Notes under the pieces: model-generated | Told to the model about the DNA's origin: nothing | The model's database searches: none | Seen by the model: only the letters and a program-made list of their open reading frames with translations | Shown here: in pieces, positions 1 through 5,162 of the stretch | Position numbering within the stretch: position 1 is the stretch's first letter | Layout: each line of letters opens with the position of its first letter | Made by a program: the position numbers and the translations under genes | Assembly (NCBI GenBank): GCA_029934195.1 | Contig: JAOZMQ010000247.1 | Location: 1-5,162, forward strand | Source: Candidatus Cloacimonadota bacterium | GTDB taxonomy: Bacteria; Cloacimonadota; Cloacimonadia; Cloacimonadales; JAOZMQ01 | Reading direction: 5' to 3' | Length of the DNA stretch: 5,162 nucleotides

Positions 1-2
1 AA

Positions 3-1019
3 CTAAAGAAATCGTAATCCTTTTTTTGAAAAGGCATTCAAATCTAATTCTGCAAACTGCTTGTCATAATATTTTTCAATTGCTGCAGCTCCAATCATTG
101 CAGCATTATCCATACAATATTGTAATTCAGGAAAATAGGAAATTCCATTAATTTTTTTTATTTCTTTGTGAATTTTCTCTCTTAATCTTGAATTTGCAGA
201 AACTCCTCCGGCTACAATTAATTTTTTTAATCCCTCTTTTTTCATCAAATTTATTGTTTTTTTTGTTAGAGAATCAACAATAGCTTCTTGAGCTGATGCT
301 ACAATATTGTGTTTATTTTCTTCAATAATGTTTTTATCTTCATTTTTAATATAATTTGTAACAGCTGTTTTAAGACCGCTAAAACTGAAATCAAAATTAT
401 CTTTTTGGTTCATTGGACGAGGAAAATTTACAAATTTTGGATTCCCTGATTTAGATATTTTATCAATAATAGGTCCTCCTGGATATCCAAGATTTAGTAA
501 TTTTGCAATCTTATCAAAAGCTTCTCCGGCAGCATCATCACGTGTTCTTCCAATAACTTCATATTCTCGATTAGAGATGAATTTCACTAATTCTGTATGT
601 CCTCCGGAGACAACAAGTGCAAGATATGGTGGTTGCAATTCAGGATGAGAAATTTTATTTGCATAAACATGCCCCAACATATGATTTATTGCAATTAATG
701 GAAGATTTACACTGTAAGATAAGCTTTTGGCAAAAGACACTCCAATCAGCAGAGAACCAATCAATCCCGGATTTACCGAAACAGCGATAGCATCAATTTC
801 CGATAAAGGTGTTTGACTTTGCAGTAAAGCTATTTTTGTCAATTTCATAATATTTTTAAGATGAAGTCTTGAAGCTAATTCTGGGACAACTCCACCAAAA
901 GCATTGTGGTTTGGTTGAGATGAAATTAAATTGGAATAAACATGATAATTGGAATCAATGACAGCTACTGATGTATCATCACATGATGTTTCAAAGGCTA
1001 ATATTTTAATTTTTTTCAT
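3..1019 (-). CDS. tsaD: tRNA N6-adenosine threonylcarbamoyltransferase TsaD
   Basis: TsaD (formerly Gcp/YgjD) is the cytoplasmic catalytic subunit that transfers the threonylcarbamoyl group from TC-AMP to A37 of ANN-decoding tRNAs, working with TsaB and TsaE; TC-AMP is made by TsaC/Sua5. The 338-residue protein matches the family's usual length of about 340. Visible motifs of the ASKHA-fold family are ETSCDD (residues 10-15), the metal-binding HMLGH (His113, His117), VVSGGHTEL (136-144), DDAAGEAFDK (161-170), FSFSGLKTA (211-219), GGVSAN (271-276) and MDNAAMIG, with the third metal ligand Asp304. All key residues are present, so it should be active. The start is fixed by the canonical N-terminus (a few residues before ETSCDD) and by the ATGA overlap with the upstream ybbR stop codon. 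There is no good Shine-Dalgarno sequence. It is the last gene visible in the run; only two bases follow its TAG stop. tsaB, tsaC and tsaE are not in the window. Confidence 0.98.
   Translation of the reverse strand: MKKIKILAFETSCDDTSVAVIDSNYHVYSNLISSQPNHNAFGGVVPELASRLHLKNIMKLTKIALLQSQTPLSEIDAIAVSVNPGLIGSLLIGVSFAKSLSYSVNLPLIAINHMLGHVYANKISHPELQPPYLALVVSGGHTELVKFISNREYEVIGRTRDDAAGEAFDKIAKLLNLGYPGGPIIDKISKSGNPKFVNFPRPMNQKDNFDFSFSGLKTAVTNYIKNEDKNIIEENKHNIVASAQEAIVDSLTKKTINLMKKEGLKKLIVAGGVSANSRLREKIHKEIKKINGISYFPELQYCMDNAAMIGAAAIEKYYDKQFAELDLNAFSKKGLRFL
1016..1019 (-). promoter_or_regulatory. ATGA stop/start overlap coupling ybbR to tsaD
   Basis: The ybbR TGA (1016-1018) overlaps the tsaD ATG (1017-1019). 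The 20 bases upstream of the tsaD start hold no purine-rich Shine-Dalgarno motif. Termination-reinitiation by ribosomes finishing ybbR is the likely way tsaD is translated. This is inference from the layout. Confidence 0.75.
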
Positions 1020-1912
1020 TTTTGAGTACCGATTATTTGTACTTTTATTGGTGTATATTCTATAATTTCAAAACCAGCAGGAACAGAAATTTTTAGACCA
1101 ACAAATGTATTTGGTTTTAGTTTTTTATCATCAAGTGAAACGTCAATTGATTTTGGGTTTAGTGAGTTAATCAATTTTTCAGGACCCTCAATGAGAATAG
1201 ATGCTTTAGATGGAATAATATTCAAGTTTTTATTGTGAGGAAAAGATATTGGAATTAACGAAAATAGTTTTTTCTTGTTTTCTGTTTTCTTTAAATATAT
1301 TGAAACTTTCTCATCTAAAAGTGATATTTCATTAGAAGGATTTTTTAATAAAACTTCCATTTTATTGTTTCTCATATCTTTACGAGAGATAAATTCTGTT
1401 TCTATATTTTTTAAAGGCTTTAAAAGTATTTCTGGTCCTTTGATTGAAACAAAATCAGGCTCAACAATAATCTTCTGTTTTGCAAAGAATTGCATATCTT
1501 CAGTTGAATTATATCTCAAGACAATTTTTTTCTGAGTTTCTATAATTCGATCCAATTTAATAAGAATGTTTTTTTGAATATTTATCTTTTTTACTTCTGC
1601 TAAAATATAATCCGGAATTCGAATATCTTGATCGGATATTTTTAATAGATTATTCCAATATTTAAAATCAATAGCATTAATTTCAAAATATGTATTTGAA
1701 AATTTTAACAAAATCATATCTTTACCTTTACCGGAAAAAATTACAGGGATAGTTATAACTTTCTTGTTAGCTAAAATCAAATTGTGGGGAATATTAATAA
1801 ATTGTATTGGGATATTTAATTCTGTAACTTGTTCACTTAATAGAATTTGTTGCAACCAAATTATAATAGCTATAAAAATTGCCAGTATTTTTAACCAAAT
1901 GTTTTTGCTCAT
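1016..1912 (-). CDS. YbbR-domain membrane-anchored protein (CdaR-like)
   Basis: This 298-residue protein has one N-terminal membrane segment (about residues 5-25, preceded by the NIWLKIL pattern typical of YbbR proteins), then an extracytoplasmic beta-rich part. Three YbbR-like repeats can be traced at about 29-120, 122-207 and 213-295. The second and third share a V/A-S-I...GPE-x-L-I/L motif (GPE at 159-161 and 243-245), and the first carries the usual IPIQFINIP stretch (34-42). In Firmicutes the YbbR protein CdaR regulates the membrane diadenylate cyclase CdaA, usually encoded next door. No cdaA is seen here: the upstream gene is a peptidase and the downstream gene is tsaD. The role is therefore inferred only as an envelope-facing accessory or regulatory protein. 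The start is supported by a GAGGT ribosome binding site 4 bases upstream. The stop overlaps the tsaD start. The sequence is rich in Ile and Lys, in keeping with the AT-rich DNA. Confidence 0.85.
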   Translation of the reverse strand: MSKNIWLKILAIFIAIIIWLQQILLSEQVTELNIPIQFINIPHNLILANKKVITIPVIFSGKGKDMILLKFSNTYFEINAIDFKYWNNLLKISDQDIRIPDYILAEVKKINIQKNILIKLDRIIETQKKIVLRYNSTEDMQFFAKQKIIVEPDFVSIKGPEILLKPLKNIETEFISRKDMRNNKMEVLLKNPSNEISLLDEKVSIYLKKTENKKKLFSLIPISFPHNKNLNIIPSKASILIEGPEKLINSLNPKSIDVSLDDKKLKPNTFVGLKISVPAGFEIIEYTPIKVQIIGTQK

Positions 1913-1916
1913 TTAT

Positions 1917-1921
1917 ACCTC
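1917..1921 (-). promoter_or_regulatory. Ribosome binding site of the ybbR-domain gene
   Basis: GAGGT on the minus strand sits 4 bases before the ATG at 1912, a good Shine-Dalgarno match. It lies in the 39-base gap after the peptidase gene, so this gene can be initiated independently. Confidence 0.75.
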
Positions 1922-1951
1922 AAAATATAGAAATAATCATAATTTCTTTCA

Positions 1952-4336
1952 TTATTGATCTTGTTGCTTACAACATTTGTTTAAGAAATCAAGATATTCT
2001 TTTAATAGATGAAGATGAGTTTCTTTGGAAAAATAACTGTGATCTTCTAATGGAAGTTCTATATATCTACAATTGCCACCATTTCCTTCAATAGCCTGAA
2101 AAAGTCGCTTACTTTGTAATGGATAGGTTCCTGAATTTCTATCTTCTTGACTGTGGATTAATAGGAGTGGTTTTTTTATTTTGTCTGCAAACATGAAAGG
2201 TGAAATTTCCATATAAGTTTCTTTTGCTTCCCATAAAGTACGTCTTTCGCTTTGAAATCCAAATGGTGTTAAAGTTCTATTGTAAGCACCATTTTTTGCA
2301 ATACCACCAGCAAATTTATCACTGTGAGCAAGCAAATTTACGACCATAAAAGCCCCATAACTATGCCCCATAACTACAACTTGTTTTGGATCAATAATCT
2401 TCAAAGAATCCAAATAATCAATTGGTGCTTCTACACTGGAAACCAATTGTTTAATAAAAGTATCATTCACTTCTTCCGGTGTTCCAACAATGGCAACAGA
2501 TGCTCCTTTTAGCACCGCATAACCTTCAAGACAAAGATAAAGTGGAGATGAACCCCAAAATCGTGTGAATTTATTGGACGAATTTACTGTTTGTGATGCT
2601 GTTTTTGTTGAAGTGTATTCTCTTGGATAAGCAGTAATTATTAGAGGAAGTCTTTCATTTTGTTTTCTGTCCTTTGGAAGATATAACATTCCTGAAAGTT
2701 CAACCCCATCTTTCCGTTTATATTTAATTAATTCTCGGTGTAAATTTGTTAATTCTGGAGCAGGGTCTTGGAAATTAGTAAGTGTTTTGCGAAAATTTGT
2801 GTTTAAGTTTTCAAAAAAATAATTTCTGGGTTCTATTGCATTTTCACTGTAAATGAGAGCTTTATCAAAACCATCAATAAATTTTATAAATCCTTCATAA
2901 AAACCCTTATTGCTTTTCCAAATATTTGTTTTATTGCCTGAATTTAAATTAATAGCATCTAAAAAAGGATAGATCCCATCTTCTTCATATTTTCTTCCTT
3001 GAAGAAAAATACATCCATTTTGTTTTGGAACATAAGATGTATAATTCTCTGAAATATCACGGAAAACATCCCCCGGATCATTATATTTTTCCTGAGTACT
3101 TATGTCTTTAATGGTTAGACTTTTTCCATTTTCCAAATTAAAATATTTTACTGTTTCCCATCTTCTTTTTCTATTATAATCCTGAATAATAAATTCTGTG
3201 CTTGAGATAAAATTAATGCCATTATAACGGTTTTCTGTTTTATAAATCTGTTGTGGAGAATTCTTGTTAAATATATCTTCTACAAAAATTGCATCTCTAT
3301 ATTCAACTTCTTTATCTGGATTTCCTTCATCAAGAGCTTCAATATATACAATAGAATTTTCAATAAAAGGATGCCAAGAAAATAATCGAGGTCCAGTCAA
3401 AGTTCCACCGGGACGAACATTTTCACGTGATTTGGCTTTGTGTATTTCCTTAACAAGATTTCCCTCCATATCCCAAATTTCATATCTTGAAGCAAACCCC
3501 CAAAGAGGAATTCTTGTGGAAAACTCATCATCATATATTTTTACCAAGAGATATTTCCCATTCGGTGAAGGACTGACAAAAGCAAAAATGTGCGGAATAC
3601 CAATTTTCTTTATTTTAGATGTTTTTATATCAAAAATTGCAAGTTGGCTTCGTGTAAAATAGTCAAAGTTTTTTTTATCAAAATCATCTTTAATCAAATC
3701 AGAATATGTTCTTCTTTGTGATTTGATACCATTTGATTCAAAAATTACAGGACCTAAAGGTATTTTTGAACGCCTCGGTCGTTCTTTTCGATTTTCAGGA
3801 ATCAATTTTACAAGGATTTTTTCATCGCCATATATCCACTGAGAACAACTTCCTATCGCTTGATTTAGACCTTTTGGTATAATATTTTGTAAAGATTTTT
3901 TCTTCAAATCATAACACCACAAAGAAATTGTATCTTTTTTGTATTGATTGAAAAGAAAATATCTTTGATTGAAGCTTTTAGTTTCTGATCCAAATATCCC
4001 ATTTTCAGGAACATTAATCTTAATTGTTTTTCCTGTATCAATATTTTTTAAGATTGGATTTGTATAATACCCGGAACGAACTCTGGCATTATTTACAGGA
4101 GTAATGTTGATTCCTGCAAGGCTAAGTTTCTCCATTGAAAGCATTTCTAATGGCAGATATTTTGTTCTTTCCCATTCTAAAATTGTTCCATATTTTTCAA
4201 ACAACGAAACAGCAGGTGTAGGTTTCCGGTTAAAAATCTCTTGGATTTTTTTTGTTGGAACTTGATAGTTTTGTACCGACAATAATGGAATTACTGAAAG
4301 AAAAATTATTATAAATAAAACAATGAATTTTGACAT
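1952..4336 (-). CDS. Secreted S9D-family serine peptidase (glutamyl endopeptidase-like)
   Basis: This is a 794-residue prolyl-oligopeptidase-type hydrolase. An N-terminal hydrophobic segment (about residues 4-21) after Met-Ser-Lys looks like a Sec signal peptide, so it probably acts in the periplasm or outside the cell. No lipobox cysteine is evident. The middle (about 100-530) fits a beta-propeller-like domain. The C-terminal alpha/beta hydrolase domain (about 535-790) holds GHSYGA with nucleophile Ser659, Asp732 in SQEDRNSGT, and His766 in LEDHSY, with triad spacing normal for S9. AYPREY (569-574) replaces the YGGP-type loop of other S9 members; its Tyr570 may help form the oxyanion hole. 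GAYNRTLTPFGFQSE after the nucleophile, and the early PxPAVSLFE and KLSLAGINI patterns, are characteristic of subfamily S9D, which includes plant chloroplast glutamyl endopeptidase. Cleavage after Glu is inferred from family only. The length is normal and the frame is intact. An AGAGGA ribosome site supports the start. The C-terminus carries a Cys-Cys pair (788-789). Confidence 0.92.
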   Translation of the reverse strand: MSKFIVLFIIIFLSVIPLLSVQNYQVPTKKIQEIFNRKPTPAVSLFEKYGTILEWERTKYLPLEMLSMEKLSLAGINITPVNNARVRSGYYTNPILKNIDTGKTIKINVPENGIFGSETKSFNQRYFLFNQYKKDTISLWCYDLKKKSLQNIIPKGLNQAIGSCSQWIYGDEKILVKLIPENRKERPRRSKIPLGPVIFESNGIKSQRRTYSDLIKDDFDKKNFDYFTRSQLAIFDIKTSKIKKIGIPHIFAFVSPSPNGKYLLVKIYDDEFSTRIPLWGFASRYEIWDMEGNLVKEIHKAKSRENVRPGGTLTGPRLFSWHPFIENSIVYIEALDEGNPDKEVEYRDAIFVEDIFNKNSPQQIYKTENRYNGINFISSTEFIIQDYNRKRRWETVKYFNLENGKSLTIKDISTQEKYNDPGDVFRDISENYTSYVPKQNGCIFLQGRKYEEDGIYPFLDAINLNSGNKTNIWKSNKGFYEGFIKFIDGFDKALIYSENAIEPRNYFFENLNTNFRKTLTNFQDPAPELTNLHRELIKYKRKDGVELSGMLYLPKDRKQNERLPLIITAYPREYTSTKTASQTVNSSNKFTRFWGSSPLYLCLEGYAVLKGASVAIVGTPEEVNDTFIKQLVSSVEAPIDYLDSLKIIDPKQVVVMGHSYGAFMVVNLLAHSDKFAGGIAKNGAYNRTLTPFGFQSERRTLWEAKETYMEISPFMFADKIKKPLLLIHSQEDRNSGTYPLQSKRLFQAIEGNGGNCRYIELPLEDHSYFSKETHLHLLKEYLDFLNKCCKQQDQ

Positions 4337-4340
4337 ATTA

Positions 4341-4346
4341 TCCTCT
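4341..4346 (-). promoter_or_regulatory. Ribosome binding site of the S9 peptidase gene
   Basis: AGAGGA on the minus strand lies 4 bases upstream of the ATG at 4336 and fills half of the 12-base gap after the phosphoesterase stop codon. It fixes the start directly before the signal peptide. Confidence 0.75.
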
Positions 4347-4348
4347 CT

Positions 4349-5080
4349 TTATTTTTGATTATATTTTATTAAATTTGCATCACCATCTACAATTTGTGCG
4401 TAATATGATGGAGAATTGATCCAATCTCCGGTGTTTATATAGATTTTGGTATCTTGTCGAAAGATTTTTGCATTGTGGGTATGACCAAAAAGTACAATAT
4501 CGTATTTTTCAAGTAGTTCTTTTGCTTTTATATCTAAACCAGCTTCTTTTATTTTTTGTTTTTTATCTGAAAGACGACGGCTTCTACTTGAACGTGACAT
4601 CTTTTTTCCAATATTCAGGCTAAAATCCGGATGTAGAATTGAGAAAAAAAACATAATTATTTTATTTCTAATAATGGATCGAAAAACTTGATATCTCCAA
4701 TCATTTATTGTGTAAATATCTCCATGAGCAATGAAATATTTTTTTCCATCAATTGTTTCGCTGAAAGAATCTTGAAATATTTCAATACCAATTTGTTCTT
4801 TGAGAAAATTATTAAACCAAAAATCATGATTTCCGGATAGAAAGATGATTCTACAACCACTATCTTTTATGTCTGCAAATTTTCTTAAAATAGGGAAATA
4901 ATCTTTAATTATTACTTTTCTCCAGACATACCATAAATCAAAAATATCTCCATTTAAAACTAAAATATCTACATTGCCTTTGATTTTATCTAAAAAACTA
5001 AGAACTTTTTTTTTTCTTTCTATATCTTCTTTGTTTTCATCAAATTTCAAATGAAAATCAGAAACTACAACTACTTTCAT
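4349..5080 (-). CDS. LpxH-like metallophosphoesterase (UDP-2,3-diacylglucosamine diphosphatase family)
   Basis: This 243-residue protein has every calcineurin-like metallophosphoesterase motif in order: SDFHL (Asp8, His10), NGDIFDLW (Asp45), GNHDFW (Asn84), HGD (His119) and GHTH (His200, His202). These should bind a dinuclear metal centre. The LpxH-type features are the GDIFDLW wording, the stretch after HGD with DWRYQVFRSIIRN (127-139) leading into a helical insert with hydrophobic and basic parts (about 140-178), the INTGDW motif (215-220) near the end, and a length close to the usual 240. LpxH hydrolyses UDP-2,3-diacylglucosamine to lipid X plus UMP at the inner face of the inner membrane, the fourth step of lipid A synthesis. 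No signal peptide is present, as expected. Family placement is firm. The exact substrate is inferred, since related COG2908 proteins of unknown substrate exist and no other lpx gene is in view. A GGAGA ribosome site 5 bases upstream fixes the start. Confidence 0.88.
   Translation of the reverse strand: MKVVVVSDFHLKFDENKEDIERKKKVLSFLDKIKGNVDILVLNGDIFDLWYVWRKVIIKDYFPILRKFADIKDSGCRIIFLSGNHDFWFNNFLKEQIGIEIFQDSFSETIDGKKYFIAHGDIYTINDWRYQVFRSIIRNKIIMFFFSILHPDFSLNIGKKMSRSSRSRRLSDKKQKIKEAGLDIKAKELLEKYDIVLFGHTHNAKIFRQDTKIYINTGDWINSPSYYAQIVDGDANLIKYNQK
5006..5015 (-). repeat. A10 homopolymer inside the lpxH-like gene
   Basis: Ten consecutive A on the coding strand span codons 22-25 (Arg-Lys-Lys-Lys). 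It is the longest homopolymer I saw in the window. The frame is intact as given. Slippage by one base either way meets a stop within a few codons (TAG in both shifted frames). Confidence 0.9.
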
Positions 5081-5085
5081 TAAAA

Positions 5086-5090
5086 TCTCC
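5086..5090 (-). promoter_or_regulatory. Ribosome binding site of the lpxH-like gene
   Basis: GGAGA on the minus strand, 5 bases upstream of the ATG at 5080, is a strong Shine-Dalgarno match inside the 14-base gap after the upstream gene's stop. Confidence 0.8.
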
Positions 5091-5094
5091 AGAA

Positions 5095-5162
5095 TTAATC
5101 TATTTTCTCAATTATCCATTTTTCGATTTCGCCGGTTTTACTTGTAAAATTTACACCAATTA
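5095..5162 (-). CDS. C-terminal end of an upstream gene, possibly GTPase EngB/YsxC (partial)
   Basis: Reading the minus strand inward from the window edge gives 21 residues, IGVNFTSKTGEIEKWIIEKI followed by Asp, then TAA at 5095-5097. The frame is open to the edge, its codon use resembles its neighbours, and its stop lies 14 bases before the next start with a ribosome site in between. All this fits a real gene end within the same operon. The pattern F-T-S-K-T-G-x-x-E-x-W-I resembles the tail of the ribosome-assembly GTPase EngB (YsxC/YihA), where an F-S-S/A-x-T motif forms the last guanine-binding G5 loop and a short helix ends the protein. With only 21 residues this identity is tentative. 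The coding end itself is much surer than the name. Confidence 0.5.
   Translation of the reverse strand, partial: IGVNFTSKTGEIEKWIIEKID

Larger units (their letters stand above)
3..5162 (-). other. Probable single operon (partial gene, lpxH-like, S9D peptidase, ybbR, tsaD)
   Basis: Five genes run in one direction, with gaps of 14, 12 and 39 bases and one 4-base overlap. No GC-rich hairpin followed by a T run was found in any gap, and there is no room for a full promoter in the two shortest. No stretch above 300 bases lacks a gene. The operon promoter must lie beyond position 5162 and the end may lie before position 1. Co-transcription is inferred from spacing. Confidence 0.65.

Noticed and set aside
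241..270. Run of eight T inside tsaD as a poly-T terminator
   Set aside because: It is internal to a complete, conserved coding frame (Lys codons of TsaD on the minus strand) and is not preceded by a GC-rich hairpin on either strand.
1275..1535. Plus-strand open frame of 86 codons opposite ybbR
   Set aside because: It is antisense to a convincing YbbR-repeat gene and its Phe/Ser-rich composition is what antisense of Lys/Ile-rich coding gives.
1913..1951. Possible terminator or internal promoter in the 39-base gap between the peptidase and ybbR genes
   Set aside because: The only inverted repeat is a weak A/T stem (AGAAAT/ATTTCT, 7-base loop) with no following T run on the minus strand. TATATT-like bases occur, but no correctly spaced -35 partner stands out, and such matches are expected by chance in AT-rich DNA.
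1764..2094. Two overlapping short plus-strand open frames across the ybbR start and the peptidase end
   Set aside because: They overlap two well-supported genes, have no good ribosome site that I can see, and show no family resemblance.
3264..3662. Plus-strand open frame of 132 codons
   Set aside because: It lies wholly inside the S9D peptidase gene on the opposite strand, shows no recognisable motif, and is a shadow of the real coding frame.
1..5162. CRISPR, mobile element, tRNA/rRNA or defence system
   Set aside because: No regularly spaced repeats, transposase or integrase motifs, tRNA-like cloverleaf or defence-gene motifs were seen. Genes with household functions fill almost every base.

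Overview
The window is an AT-rich (roughly 30% GC by eye), tightly packed stretch of bacterial chromosome. All recognisable genes lie on the minus strand, so the order of transcription is from high to low coordinates. An LpxH-type lipid A enzyme suggests a diderm with a lipid A outer membrane. The low GC, the frequent A/T homopolymers and an S9D peptidase would suit an FCB-group or similar uncultured lineage. That placement is inference; no rRNA or other marker here settles it.

Layout in transcription order: (1) 5095-5162, the last 21 codons of a gene that enters from beyond the window, possibly the ribosome-assembly GTPase EngB/YsxC; (2) 4349-5080, a calcineurin-like metallophosphoesterase resembling LpxH (UDP-2,3-diacylglucosamine diphosphatase); (3) 1952-4336, a secreted S9D-family serine peptidase related to plant and bacterial glutamyl endopeptidases; (4) 1016-1912, a membrane-anchored YbbR-repeat protein; (5) 3-1019, TsaD, the catalytic subunit of tRNA t6A synthesis.

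The gaps are 14, 12 and 39 bases, and the last pair overlaps by 4 bases (ATGA). No terminator or convincing promoter is visible between the genes, so they probably form one operon whose promoter lies upstream of the window. Three genes have clear Shine-Dalgarno sequences. tsaD does not, and probably depends on translational coupling to ybbR.

The products do not form one obvious pathway. They combine tRNA modification (cytoplasm), an LPS precursor enzyme (inner membrane surface), a YbbR protein (inner membrane and periplasm) and an exported peptidase. This looks like a growth and envelope housekeeping operon. I found no mobile element, CRISPR array, RNA gene or clearly new system. The points most worth a second look are the exported peptidase inside a housekeeping operon, the ybbR gene without a visible cdaA partner, the coupled tsaD start, and an A10 tract early in the lpxH-like gene.
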